DNA from: Dermatemys mawii
Lineage: Eukaryota > Chordata > Testudines > Dermatemydidae
Reading direction: 5' to 3'
DNA: 64,000 nucleotides
NCBI GenBank assembly: GCA_007922305.1
Contig: ML677343.1
Span: forward strand, 35,172,625 to 35,236,624
Positions within the stretch are counted from its first letter, which is position 1; each line of letters begins with the position of its first letter. This document shows positions 44,792 to 56,640 of the stretch, one piece after another. The notes beneath the pieces were generated by a model. It was not told the origin of the DNA. It ran no database searches and saw only the letters and a program-made list of their open reading frames with translations. The translations under genes were made by a program, and so were the position numbers.

Positions 44792-46901
44792 ATTACTATT
44801 TACTTTTTTTATTGCAGTAAGACCTAGCTATTGCTCTTGGGATTGGGGCCCTATTGTGCTAGACACTGTACATTTCATTTGTCCTAAGAGTGCTCGTAAA
44901 TATATTCACTGTTTTTCTGCACCACTTTAGCTCATATGGTTTAGTATATGCAGAACACATAGCTACTTCTTGAACTTTCTGGGTTGCTGAAATATGGATC
45001 TCTTTGCTAATAGTACAGTTTTTTTGTTGCCATTCTGCTCCATTTGTGAAAGCTATACTTAACTGTTTTCTTTATATTCATTTCCTATTTTGGATAACAG
45101 GTTGCATGGCATCAACTAGTTTTGCTCCATAAGTAATATAGAAATTGTCTTCTAGACCAGTAAATAGATGACTCAAATTCAGATTGCCGTCCTTCTGCAC
45201 ATTCCACTCACTGTTTCATGGGCCCTGGCTTTTTTTATTCAGTGAGCTATATGTAGCTGTTTGTTCATTGTAGAGAAAAGTAAAATCTGGAAACCTCTCC
45301 TACCTCCACATAGTTAAAAAAGAGAAAGCCCAGTATGAATGTTTGTTGCGGTTAATGAGCTTAATGCGGAGGGGATAGTGTTTGTATTAATATGAAGATG
45401 GTCTACTTTAGGGGAATCCTCTATACCTTGTGATGCCTTGTTTTTTGTGAAAATGGTACAGCAGTTAAAATACCAGCATTTATCAACAGATACCATGGAT
45501 ATTTCCTATTTTAAGTATAAGAGGAAAAACTAGGATTATCAGTAACTGTTGGCAAATGCTGACTTTTTTTTATACCAGCTCTTGTATGTTACTTGGAGCT
45601 AGTGGGTGAACTCTCTGCTGTTCCATTCATTTCTGTTTTAGACACTCAAAAATAAATGGGTAATCTCAATTTTGAGATTTGATTGTTCCCTTGGATGGGT
45701 GCATAAAGCTCCCCTGCATTCAAAAGGAATTTTGTGCTTTTAGCCTGCACTGTTTGGCAAGGCACAACTGTTTCTGGCATGGAGTCACCTTGGGGCTTGT
45801 TGGAGTTTTTGCCATTTGTGTATATTTGCCATGTCTGCTGTTTCTCACCATGCTTACTACAAGTAGTTATGACATGGCTCCACAGGCAGCTTGGTCTTTT
45901 GGGCCTGAAGATTTTATTCCTCAGTCCTGTATGCATGTGCGTGCAGCACAAGGCTATTTGAATGTTCTTTGCTTTCCTCTGTGCAACAGGATTTGTCCTA
46001 AGGAAGGAGTAAAAAAAATACATGGGGCCAAATTATGCCCTCAGTTTACTCTGTGCTGCCTCATTGACTTTAGTGTATTTCATGGCTCTAACTGAAGCAG
46101 AATATCTTGGCTTGAGGCCTATAAATGCATGCAGACCACTATGTGCTCTTTCATATGCTCTGAAAAATGCCCTGTAATTTAGTTACTGGTTTGGGCCTGC
46201 ACAGCTTGGCTTTTTTAAAAATACAGTATAGAAACCAAGAATCCTGGTCTCCTCCTCTCCCCCCGCAAGGTATTAGTATGACATACAAATATTTGATTGG
46301 TAGCTGAAGACACGTTGTTCCTGTCTATCTCTTCTGGGCAAAACTCATTTACTGTTTTTCCTTTTAAACTTTTAGCTCAAGTGACCTGATATACTAATCC
46401 CAGCTGTGCATTAGCATTGCTTGGGGATGTGTTTGTATCTTTTGTCTAAAAATACCCAGCCGGTAGGATTCATGATCCATGAAAGCTAATTGAAACAATT
46501 TCTCTTCGAGTTTTGGCATGCGAAGCATGTATTATAAGCATTAATATCTATAAATTGAATTGTTAATGAATCTAGACACTAATAATGAATGCAATTTTGC
46601 AGGCTTAACTAGAAACACTAAAATTATCAGGATCTGGAACAGAATTTTCAATCATTTTTGCTTATTAAATAGCAAAGCCATGCTTTTAATAAGCTAATCT
46701 TTTTTATTTGACCCCACAGGAGTAGCTTGGCTGATTAGAAACAGGTTTCTAAGTGCAAAACAATGTTGTTTTTCTCTCACTGTTTTAACTACCACAGTGC
46801 TGAAATTTCAGCTGGGATACTTGATCTCACAGTTTGTGAGAATGTCTGTGTGGAGCACATGTTTATTCTGCAGCTCTAAAGGACTTCAGGGTAGCCTAGG
46901 T
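44792..46901. other. No recognised feature
   Basis: AT-rich. Overlapping short ORFs at 45646-46095 on both strands have no recognised similarity and no convincing splice sites. Confidence 0.4.
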
Positions 46902-47837
46902 CAGTGGTTTTCAAACATTTTTTTTCTGGTGACCCAGTTGAAGAAAATTCTTGATGCCTGTGACCCAACAGAGCTGGGGATGAAGGGCTTGGGGTATGGA
47001 GGGGTTCAGGGCTGGGGCAGAGGGTTAGGGTGTGGGGGTGACGGCTGTGGGGTGGGGCTGGGAATGAGGGGTTCAGGGTGGGGGGCTCTGGGCTGGGGCA
47101 GATGCAAGGAGTAAGGGAGGGGGTAAGAGCTCTAGGCTCAAGGTGCAGGCTCTGGGATGGGCCTGGGGATGCGTTTGGGGTACAGAAGGGTCTCTGGGTT
47201 TGGGGGGCCCAGGGCTGAAATGGGGTTGGGGTGCAGGAGGGGGTTAGGGCTCTGAGTTCAGGCTCTGAGGTGAGGCCAGGGATGAGAATTTTAGGGTGCA
47301 GAAAGGGGCTCTGGATTGGGAGGCTCAGGTCTGGGGCGTGGGGTTGTGGCACTGGCTTACCTCAGGCTACTCCCAGTCAGCGGCGCAGCAGGGGTGCTAA
47401 GGCAGGGTTCCTGCCTGTCCTGGCACCGCGAACCATGCGGTGCCCTGGAAGCAGCCAGCAACAGGTCCGGCTCCTAGACAGAGGCATGCAAATGGTTCCA
47501 TATGGCTCTCACCTGCAGATACTCTCCCCCCCCCGCCCCCGCACCCCAGCTCCCATTGTCCGGAAAGCAGCCAGTGAGAGTGCAGAGCTGGTGCTCGGGG
47601 TGGGGGCAGTGCACGGAGCCCTGTGGCACCCCTGCCTAAGAGCTGGAACTGCTACTGGCTGCTTTCAGGGCGCAGTGTGGTGTCAGAACAGGTAGGGACT
47701 AGCCTGCCTTAGTCGGGCAGCACTGCTGACAGGACTTTTAATGGCCCCGTCAGCAGTGCTGACCATAAGTGCCATAATCCAGTACCTTACATTCCACGAC
47801 ACAGTACTGGCTCACGACCCGCAGTTTGAAAACCATG
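46902..47837. mobile_element. hAT non-autonomous element, sister of 19281-20070
   Basis: Begins CAGTGGTTTTCAAACATTTT and ends CAGTTTGAAAACCATG, so the terminal repeats are clear although the right end lost a base. TGTGACCCAACAGAGCTGGGG words and the G-rich array match 19281-20070. The core near 47551-47590 has CTCCCATTGTCC and CAGCCAGTGAGAG. A target duplication is not convincing. GC-rich ORFs across it are not genes. Confidence 0.78.
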
Positions 47838-47839
47838 AC

Positions 47840-48378
47840 ATAGTGTGGGCAGTGGGCTATTTGCACCCAAGGTGACCCCTTCTGCCCAAGAGACAAAAAA
47901 AAAAAAAAAAAAAGGAGGGGCTGGAGGGTGAGTTTCAGTCTGAAGTTGGCTGGGGACATGTAGTAAAGTGCAGACGGGCTGTCTGGCTCCCTGCCCCCAA
48001 AAATGGACCCAGCGGAGGGGTCGTGGTGTTTGTACCCACAAGCTCTGTTTTAGATCCTGTTCCTGTCGTCTAATAAACCTCTGTTTTACTGGCTGGCTGG
48101 GAGTCACGCCTGACTGCGAAGTTGGGGTGCAGGACCCATGGGCTTCCCCAGGACCTGCCTGGGTGGGCTCACTCTGGGAAGTAAATGGAGGGGCAAAAGG
48201 TGCCAAATGCTCCAAGGTCAAACCCAGAAAGGTGGAAGCTGTAAGCTGTGAAGCTCCTAGCCCAGGAGACAGTCTGTTCACAGAGAGGAAGCTTCCCCAC
48301 AAAGTCCTGACTGGCTTCATAGGGAGCAGTTTCAAGAATCGCCCCGGGGACTCCATGTACCCCATGGGGTACTAGTGG
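47840..48378 (+). repeat. LTR fragment with polyadenylation signal
   Basis: GTCGTCTAATAAACCTCTGTT (AATAAA at 48073-48078) followed by a GGGAGTCACGCCTG region resembles the R/U5 part of a retrovirus-like LTR. A run of about 19 A lies at 47894-47913. The start of the LTR is not defined. ORFs on both strands here are not supported as genes. Confidence 0.5.
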
Positions 48379-48474
48379 CTTTGTACTCTGGGTAGTTAGT
48401 CCATGCTGTCATTTACTGCTTTGCTACTGTTGCTACACTACTATTCTTAGCATGCTAGCTCCAGAGCTAGTACA

Positions 48475-48537
48475 CGTATGTCTACATGAGATGGGAATCA
48501 TTCCTCTAGCTCCAAGTGTAGACATAACATAGTGAGA
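48475..48537. repeat. Tiny inverted-repeat remnant
   Basis: ACGTATGTCTACATGAG and CTCCAAGTGTAGACATA are approximate inverted ends only about 60 bp apart, a decayed or internally deleted MITE. Confidence 0.4.
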
Positions 48538-48599
48538 GATTGGTTTGTTTAGCTAGATTTTCACAGAGCAGCCCATCTAAACAAATGGAGCCTTCTGTA

Positions 48600-48955
48600 A
48601 AAGCTTGTTAATGCACAAAATAATAAATGGTACTGGTAAGGTAGGTTGGGAACTTGTATTTACACTTTCTTATAATACAAGAGCTAGGAGGCATTCAATT
48701 AAATTTCAAGTTGGCAAAATCCAAATTAATAAAAGGAAATAGTTTTTCCACGCAACATGTAATTAATCTATGGAAGTTACTGCTACCTGATATCATTGAG
48801 ACCAGGAGCTTAGCAGATTTAAAAAAGAGATTAGATGGTTATATGGATAGTAAGAAGAGCCAGAGTTATACTAGTTACTATTTTAACAAATATGAGAGAT
48901 GTGGAAGGGGTATAGACCACCTTGGTTTGGACCCATGGTTTAAAAATCCGAATTA
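48600..48955 (+). mobile_element. L3-type LINE 3' part
   Basis: AATAATAAATGGTACTGGTAAGG, TCTTATAATACAAGAGC and TTAATAAAAGGAAATAG follow the same order as at 60658-60780 in the copy 60200-61145. It carries the end of an L3/CR1 RT frame and part of the tail. The reading frame stays open into the next element by chance. Confidence 0.7.
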
Positions 48956-49692
48956 CCTTCCAAAATCTGAGAGGGATGTGGGGCATGCTTTCAAAAGTCT
49001 TAAAAGGGCAACACTCCAGTGCAGAAACTATGGGACCACTGAACCACCAAAAAAGAAAATCAACCTTCTGGTGGTGGCATCTGACTTAGATGATGGAAGT
49101 GAACATGCGTCTGCACTGCTTTGGATCGTTATTGAGCAGAACCCATCATCAGCATGGACGCATGTCCTCTGGAATGGTGGTTGAAACATAAAGGACATAT
49201 GAATTTTTAGTGCAACTGGCACGTAAATATCTTGCAATGCCAGCTACAACATTGCCATGTGAATGCCTGGTCTCACTTTTAGGTGACGTTGTAAACTAGA
49301 AGCCGGCAGCATTATCTCCTGCAAATGTAAACAAATTTGTTTGTCTGAGTGACTGGCTGAACAAGTAGTAGTACTGAGTGGACTTGTGGCTCTAAAGTTT
49401 TTTATATTGTTTTATTTTTGAATGCAGTTATTTTTTGTACATAATTCTACATTTGTAAGTTCAGCTTTCATGATAGAGATTGCACTACAGTACTTGTATG
49501 ATGTACTGTACTGCACAAATATTTGTAATCAAAAATAAATTTAAAGTGAGCACTGTACTCTTTGTGTTCTGTGTTGTAATTGAAAACAATATATTTGAAC
49601 ATGTAGAAAACATCCACAGACATTTAAATAGTGGTATTCTATTACTGTTTAACAGTGCGATTAATCACAATTTATTTTTGTAATCACTTGAC
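48956..49692 (+). pseudogene. hAT transposase C-terminal remnant
   Basis: The plus strand encodes, in shifting frames, the end of a hAT transposase. ACPLEWW lies at about 49157-49177. After a one-base deletion comes the dimerisation region LARKYLAMPATTLPCE (from 49216), ending with CLSDWLNK and a TAG at 49366-49368. The Arg-Leu-Phe-Ser signature normally following PCE is changed and an in-frame TAG follows GDVVN. The last bases, GTAATCACTTGACAGCTCT, look like an end of the element. A 176-codon ORF (48654-49184) joins the L3 piece to this remnant and is a chance fusion. Confidence 0.75.
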
Positions 49693-49719
49693 AGCTCTAG
49701 TTTAGAACCTTTGGTCTCT

Positions 49720-50480
49720 GCCTTTTGTGAGCTCTTTTCTCCTCTGCTAAGCTGGACTACTTCCTCTCGTAACTCAGGAGACCTTTGTTAAACTCTTTTG
49801 TTTCCAAAGGCTGTGGACTTGAGTGTGATCTTCCCCCTGTGTCCACATCCATTTCCATTTCTTTGAGATCTTGCACACATCCTTGAAACTCAATTTTGGG
49901 TGTCCTTTGGGTCTTTTTCCAGATGCCATTTTGCCATAGAGGATGTTCTTTGGGATGCACTCATCATTCATTCGGGGCACATGTCCAGGCCAGTGGAGGC
50001 ATCTCTGTTTGAGGAGTGTTTGCATGCTGGGTGTGCTGGCTTGTTTGAGCACCTCTGTGTTTGTGACTCTATATCCCTCCAGGAGAGTCCAAAGATTTGA
50101 CAAAGGCAATACAAATGAAAGCTGTTGAGTCTCTTTTCCTGATGAGAGAATAAGGTCCTTGTCTCGCTCTCATACATAAGTGTGCTGATAACACATGCAC
50201 AATACACACAGATCTTTGTGTGTTCTGTCAGTTTGTTGTTTTGTCATACCTTGTTGTTCAGTCTAGATATTGTTGTGGCAACTTTTCCAATGTGGATGTT
50301 GTTTTGTTTCAAGTGAGAGGTTGACTGCGATAGTGGACCCCAGGTATGTGAACTCGTTCACCATTCATGTTCTTAATGGCTGATCTTGATGGAGAGTGCT
50401 TCCTCAACTCCTTGACACATTGTTAGTCTTTTTTAGGCTTATAGTAAGCCCAAAGTCTGGCAGGCTTTGGAAAAACTGTC
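49720..50480 (-). pseudogene. Non-LTR retrotransposon RT C-terminal remnant
   Basis: The minus strand reads STLMYESETRTL, HLYCLCQIFGLSWRD, then in another frame LLKQRCLHWPGHVPRMND, IPKNILYGKMASGKRPKG and FKDVCK. This order (YGSETW, RCLRRILGISWRD, LRWLGHV.RM, LLYGEL..G.RP.GRP) is typical of the C-terminal region of LINE polyproteins that is often mis-annotated as craniofacial development protein 2-like. The clade is not resolved; RTE-X-like is one option. At least two frameshifts. Confidence 0.75.
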
Positions 50481-50529
50481 TTCCGGGCTACCCACAAGGG
50501 AGTGGGTTTGATAAGCCACAGGAAGTAAC

Positions 50530-51255
50530 TGTGATGGGTTGGGATCACAGAAACCCCCTTGGGAGATGCCAAATGATGTGCCAAGTCTACTCCTGCCCCT
50601 GTTTGCCTGCCGTTTCCAGCTTAGGATACCAGAACTCTGCCTAGTTTGAGCCAGACCTGCTAGCCTGCTGCAAACCCAGACCCAGGTTTATACCACATCC
50701 CCTAACAGCTGCCGGCTTGCCTGGAAACAGGTTAGGAAGTGTTCCTGTCTATAGCACTCAGATGCTCAACTCCCTGTGGGATTCAAACACTAAATAAATC
50801 CGTTTTACCCTGTATAAAGCTTATACAGGGCAAACTCGTAGAGTGTTCGCCCTCTATAACAATGATAGAGAGATGCACAGCTATAACAATGATAGAGAGA
50901 TGCACAGCTGTTTGCTCCCACCTCCCCGGTACTAACATGTACTCCAGGTGAATTTATAAGTAAGAAATGATTTTATCAAGTACAGAAAGTAGGATTTAGG
51001 TGGTTCCAAGTAGTAACAGATGGAACAAAGTGAATTACCAAATAAAATAAACTCGTGTGTTCTATGTCTAAGAAACTGAATACAGATAAAATCTCACCCT
51101 CAGAGATGTTTCTATCACTGACTGGATGCCTTCCTAGTCTGGGCACCATCCTTTCCCCTGGTACAGCCCTTGTTCCAGCTCAGGTGATAGCTAGAGGATT
51201 TCTCATGATGGCCGCCTCCTTTGTTGTTTTCCACCCCTTATAGATCTTTTGCATA
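50530..51255 (-). repeat. Retrovirus-like LTR, antisense, right-truncated
   Basis: Starts TGTGATGGGTTGGGATCACAG, like the start of the solo LTR at 30733. CCAAATAAAATAAAC and CACTAAATAAATCCG regions, the palindrome at 50808-50830 (CCCTGTATAA around AGC) and a 27-bp exact tandem duplication (50854-50880 and 50881-50907) lie inside. It stops where the Penelope remnant begins. Confidence 0.6.
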
Positions 51256-51715
51256 AGGCTATGTTCATCGGCCAAACTGGACAATCCCTACGTAAAAGGA
51301 TAAATGGACACAAATCAGATATTAGGAATGGCAATATACAAAAGCCTGTAGGAGAACACTTCAACCTGCCTGGACATACAATGGCAGACCTAAAGACAGC
51401 CATCCTCTAGCAACAAAACTTCAAGACCAGACTTCAAAGAGAAACTGATGAGGTCCAGTTCATCTGCTAATTCGACACTATTAGGTTTGGACTTAATATT
51501 GACTGTGAATGGCTCGCCAATTACAAAAGCAGTTTCTCCTTTCTGGGTGTTCACTCCTCCAGATCACCTGCTGGAAGTGGGTCCCCCCCCCGATTGAATT
51601 TACCTTGCTTTCTTGCCTGCTATTTATACCTGCCTCTGGAGATTTCCACAACATTCATCTGATGAAGTGGGTCTTAGCCTTGGCTACCCTTCTGATACTA
51701 GACTTCCTGCTTTAA
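51256..51715 (+). pseudogene. Penelope-like element, GIY-YIG endonuclease end
   Basis: The frame from 51261 reads MFIGQTGQSLRKRINGHK, then VGEHFNLPGHTMADLKTAIL and a TAG. It corresponds to the C-terminal GIY-YIG nuclease of Penelope-like retroelements: the IG, TG and R..R residues and the HFN..GH block are visible, while the first Tyr-containing strand is cut off. Further on come FDTIRFGLN-like and CEWLANYKSS wording and a non-coding tail ending GGCTACCCTTCTGATAC, the terminus shared with 14544-14855. Truncated at 5', so inactive. Confidence 0.85.
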
Positions 51716-51861
51716 AGAGACTTTAAAAGAATCATTTGTGTTGCCATTGAAAAACTCAGATACCTATATCAGTACCTAATTATGTTTTTTGCTTTTTGGG
51801 GTGGGCTAGGCCAAAAGTATGTTGTATAGATTGTAATGAAACTCGTAATAGGGTATTATCC
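51716..51861. other. Unassigned spacer
   Basis: Nothing recognised. Confidence 0.4.
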
Positions 51862-51869
51862 CCTTAAAT

Positions 51870-52590
51870 CAGCGAACCCTGGGGGTTTGCGAAATGTCAC
51901 AGGGGGTTCTCAGGAAAAAATTCCCTAATGGAGGACAGAGCTGTCCCTAGGCACTCCGGGCAGCATGAGGCCAGCAGCTCAGAGACCCTGGACTTCCAAG
52001 AGCTAAGCAGATCAAAGCAAGCAACTCTATCACACTGAGGAGATTTAAACTTCAAGACTCCTTATAAGAAATGGAAAGGGAGGTGGATTTTTTTTTTTGC
52101 TGTTTTTAAAATTAAATAGGCAGCTAGTATTGTTTTTAAAATTATGAAGAAGAAGTTTAAGCTTTGTTGTAATGTGCATTGTTTCCTTGGACTGCTCAAG
52201 ACCTGAACGCTTGTGTAGGAGGAAATCTTTGTTGGCTTCCTAAATATTTTCATGCGGTTTCACATTTGATACTCCTTGATGAAACATAGGAGCCTTATCT
52301 CATAACAAGCTTATTCAATGTGATACAAGCTACAAAAGTGAGATCTTGACAGAGTGTTTCTGTTTTCATAAGTGTAATAAAAATACTGTAATGATCATAA
52401 TAATTAATAATAAATAGTGTGTAATAAGCATGTCATAAAAACAAATGTTATATTTCCAAGATCACTGCTTTTATAATTTATACTCAGGGAAAGGAGAAAA
52501 TCCCTGGAAATATTCATCTTGTGGAGGTGGTTTGCAAGATGACATTTTAGTGAAAGGGGTTCACAGGTTGTTAAAGTTTGGGAACCACTG
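51870..52590. mobile_element. hAT non-autonomous element, 721 bp
   Basis: Begins CAGCGAACCCTGGGGGTTTG and ends AAGTTTGGGAACCACTG. Flanks CCTTAAAT (51862-51869) and CTTTAAAT (52591-52598) match at seven of eight positions. The interior is AT-rich and without a transposase frame. Confidence 0.78.
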
Positions 52591-52739
52591 CTTTAAATAG
52601 TCAATCTTACAAGTTTGCGTATAGTAAATAAATATTTGGTGACCAGAGTGGTATCCTAATCCAGGAAGAGAGAGTGGCTGCAGAGGTCGGGTGACAGTAA
52701 AACTAAAAAAACTGCACCTTCAACCTTTGGGACTGCAAA

Positions 52740-55440
52740 GACGCCATCAGAAGAAGAAGAAAAGGTTCAAAATGTTTGGTTGTTTATGGGGAATGTACTT
52801 GTTTGGTAGAGGATTGCCCCACATATCTTGAGAGACTAGTACAGTATATAATAGCTGATGTTATATGTGAGTGGGGCGGCGGGAAGGTGGTGGTATTACT
52901 GAGTGAAATGGGAGCTAAAATTTATAGCCTGCTCTAAAGCCAGATACTTTGAATTGAATCAGCAGACAAAACATTTGCAGCAATTGGTGATTTTGTAGAA
53001 TTTGCAGATGAAATAATTCCTGAATATATAGCTGAATTGTCACACTCCCCGTCAGTACCCAGCCCAGACTGGGGAGGCTAATGATCCAACCAGCAGATCA
53101 AATTCAATGAGGAATCCTAGTCACATACTACTTGAGGTACATTGTGCATATACTAAAAAGAAACTGACTTAAAAAACTTAACAGTTTGGAGAGATGATGC
53201 ATTAAGGGACTCAGTGCATAGTGTACAAAATGGAGCAACCCAAAAATGGGTATGATGGGGGCTGATTTTTACTGTAAAACGTGCCCTGTACATTTGCTGT
53301 TGGCAATGGAGATAGCTACTAATGATGTCAGTGAGCTGCAACACTGTCCTAGAATCTGTGCAACATATGAACTGGGGGACAAGTAGAAAGGACAACATGG
53401 AAAACTTTAATATTTCTACATGACACAATTAATCTGGGCTCTTAGCTGGGGTTTAGCCTTTACCCCCCACCCCTTCTGCACACACATGTTTGGAGGTGCT
53501 CTGAAATCAGGCAAATTTTCCCATTTGGGAGTGTAGATTAGAACTCAGGTTCTGCTTTGTCAGTCAGGAACCTGCTCTCTTTGCAATGAGGATGCATGCT
53601 ACATTGTTCAACAGCTGATAGTTCTCTAATTCCCTTCCCATAATGCCCCTCCCCACCAAAGGATGGACAAGTTCCCCTATGGTGGATTCCTTCCTCATCA
53701 TAGTGTGTCCCAACACAATGAACCATGAGAGATGTCCCCAGAGAGAGACAAGTGAGTGCTGAAACAGCAACGGCACAGTAATGGGTTAGGGCTTTGCCAT
53801 GCAGATGCTCACACCTGTGCTAGGCTAACCCAGGTGCTCAGACCACTGGAGTTAAATGTGCAGTGTAGAAATAGCCTACGGGATCGTCTTCAACTGTAAC
53901 CGCTAGCTCGAATTACTACACTTGTTACTCCACTCTAACTAACCTCCCTGGAATCGGAGTGGCCATGCTGTGAAACAACGCTGGAGGTACAGGGAGTAAT
54001 TGGATTAGGAGCTGATCAATTGTGCTGATTTTGAGCTTGTAGCCTATAGCTGCATCCCCTTGGATTGCTGTCTTGAGCATCAAGAGTACTCAGACTTCAG
54101 CCCATTTCCTCCCTCCCCCCAGGCCAGCTAGCTCATTTAAAGCACCACTTAAGTCAAGCTAGAGATTTTTGTGTATGAACAGCAGTCAGGCTAGAAGCAG
54201 CTCTTGAGTTATACCGAGCACTAACATCAGAGTGAAGGCAAGCCAAATATTGTGTTCTTTCATTGTGTGAAGTTGGTCTGCAATGTAAATGATGATTGCT
54301 TTAAGGATAAACCCTATAGAAAAGGTAACAAATTGGGGCACAGAAATGTACAGGTCAGTGCAGATGTCACTTCACAACAACATAGCTGAGGGTTTAAGAT
54401 TCATCAGTCTTCAGATGACAAGACGAAGTCCACTAAGAATCCTGTAACATTTCTACAACTGTTTAATTTAGATGATAATAAACAAAGTGTTTGGATTCCT
54501 TTACAAGTGGAAGAAATAAGATTAAAAGTGGGGTTTGATACTGGTTCTGCTGTCTGTAATTTCACAGCAGTATCAGAGGCTATTTAAAGAGGTGAACTTG
54601 CAGAATACTCAGTGCTACTAAAACCGTATACAGAGAACATCCTCATTCCCCCAGGTGATGGTATGGTTGATGGTAACATAACTATAAACAGCCTATGCAA
54701 AACTTCCGTTGTAAAGCAGTGGGTACTTCATTGTTTGGTAGAGAATGGCTGTGACTCCATCACAAAATAGAAATCACCTGAACTTTTGAAGAAAGCAGCT
54801 GTTGTCTTTCAGGATATGTGAATGTGAAAGCAAAAATTGTGCTTGAAGAGGGAGCAATTTTAAATTTTTTTCAAAGCTTGTCCAGTATCTTGTGCAATAT
54901 GGTCAAAGTGTAGAGACATGATTTCAGCATTTACAAGGTTCCGCTTGATCCAAAGTTAACGGGGGTGAATGGAACATCCCTATAATGCTACTAACGAAAA
55001 AAGAATATGGTTATCTACATGTGTGGTGATTTCAAGTTTACCATTAACTCAGTATTGCATGCTTTACCTAGAGTAGGGCACATTTGCCTCAGAGCTGGGA
55101 GTGTTCCTCCAAAATCTTCCTTACCCAAGCCTATCTGAAAATGGAGATTAAAGATGGTGACAAGAAGTGCCTCACTATTAACACACACCTTAGAATAATT
55201 AGTGTAACAGGATAGTGTTTTGGAGTAGCATCACACCTGCTTTTTGGTAGCAAGCCATGAAAACAAGTAGCAGAGTATTCCTGACACTGTTACTTAGATG
55301 ATTGGGAGCCAATGATGAGAACCGTCAAAAGGTATTAGTGCAGCTGAATATGGTCTTAGAGCAAACTTAGAGTTTCGATTGTTTGTCAAAAGAAATGGTA
55401 CCAAATGTGCCATACACTGTGATGCCACAAATAGATTAGT
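52740..55440 (+). pseudogene. Ancient Ty3/gypsy element, gag to RT
   Basis: Scattered blocks in one orientation follow a gag-protease-RT order. Gag-like: LLSEMGAKIYSLL at about 52896-52934, and LLLAMEIATNDVSELQ near 53295-53340. Protease: GFDTGSAV with the catalytic Asp codon at 54537-54539. RT: CGDFKFTINSVLHALPR near 55025-55075, YLKMEIKDGDKKCLTIN near 55132-55180, and the YLDD box at 55291-55302. The wording is that of the gypsy group often named K02A2.6-like. Stops and frameshifts are abundant. Between 53341 and about 54290 the element is interrupted by unassigned sequence and a MITE remnant. No RNase H, integrase or LTRs were found. It is much older than the element at 39495. Confidence 0.78.
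53786..53880. repeat. Short inverted-repeat remnant
   Basis: GGGCTTTGCCATGCA near the left and TGCAGTGTAGAAATAGCC at the right resemble the GGGCTTGTCTACAC-type ends. It lies between the gag and protease parts of the ancient gypsy element. Confidence 0.35.
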
Positions 55441-56158
55441 GGAAACTGGTGACTCCAGACAGCTACCAGTCAATCGCTGGTCACTTTGGAGTCAGAAAGC
55501 CAACTGTTAGGGCTGCGTTAATGCAAGTGTGCAGGGTCATTAATCACATCCGTCTATGAAGGATTGTGAGTCTTGGAAATGTGTGTGAAATAGTGGATGA
55601 CTTTGGGACAGTGGGATTCCCTAAATGTGGCAGGGTGATAGATGGCATGCATATCCCGATTTTGACCCCGGACCATCTTGCAACTGAGTAATTAATACTC
55701 AGTTAATATTAATACATTAATAGAAAAGGCTACTTCTCTATGACATTGCAGGCATCTGTGGATCACGTCGGGTGTTTCGCTGACATCTATGTGGGGTAGT
55801 CTGGGAAGGTGCATGACTCATCAGGGACTTTCTTTTCAGACCAGAAGATTCCAGTGAGTGATGTTGAAATGCTCATAGTGATCCTGGGAGACCCAGTGCA
55901 CATCTTACTCTCTTGGCTCATGAAGCCTTACACGGGACACCTGGACAGCAGTAAGGAGCAATTCAAAAATAGGCAGAGCAGGTGCAGAATGATGGTAGAC
56001 TGTACCTTTGGCAAGCAAAATCATGCTGGTGCTGCCTTTATCCAGGTTAGAACTAAATGAGGAAAAATTCACATGGTCATAGCAGCCTGCTGTGCACTTG
56101 ATAAAATTTGTGAGGCTAAGGGTGATAAGATTCGCTGGGATGTAGCATGAAGGCAGAT
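55437..56158 (+). pseudogene. Harbinger (PIF) transposase remnant
   Basis: Plus-strand wording follows a HARBI1-like DDE nuclease: TPDSYQSIAGHFGVRKPTVR (helix-turn-helix-like region), CGRVIDGMHIPI with the first Asp at 55641-55643, SMTLQASVDHVGCFADIYVG with the second Asp at 55761-55763, then GTFFSDQKIPVSDVEM, ILGDPVHILLSWLMKPYTG, SSKEQFKNRQSRCRMMVDCTFG and VIAACCALDKICE. The third acidic residue, usually Glu in VE-AFG, is Asp here (55998-56000). Several stops and a deletion of some residues between VHDS and GTFF show that it is dead. No 3-bp target duplication or terminal repeats were located. Confidence 0.88.
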
Positions 56159-56640
56159 TGCCTACTGGCTGATTTTGAGCAGCCAGATAGCAGGGCTATT
56201 AGAATGGCATAACAGTTATTTGAATAAAGAAAGCTTTGAGACAACATTTTGACCATGAGAACCAGTAATGTCTTTCTATACCGCACTCTGCCATGCTTTG
56301 TTAATTTACTGTTTTGCATGAAAATTTTGATGGTTCCTGACCGGGATTTGTAGTGAGCAAATGATCAGATTGCCAGTATGTATAAACAGTTCCTCAGAAG
56401 TACTATAATTCAAATTCAGGAGAGTAATCGTAAGCTAATTGCTTTGGTTTGAGGCTCTCAGCCTAAAGGTGGCTTTCATCTTCCATGAAGCTGAGTATTT
56501 TCTAGATAAATTTAAATTCATATATAAATTTTCTCGATTATTTGTAACAGAGAGAGAATCCTGGGAGGAGAGATCCCACCTGCTGAGTGATAACCAGGAT
56601 AAGCCACAAATGTTTGTCCTAGAGCTAACATTTGTGGAGT
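56159..56640. other. No recognised feature
   Basis: AT-rich sequence without supported features. Confidence 0.4.

Noticed and set aside
47231..48375. Several ORFs of 135-192 codons
   Set aside because: They overlap a hAT element with a G-rich array and an LTR fragment; the two strands are open together.
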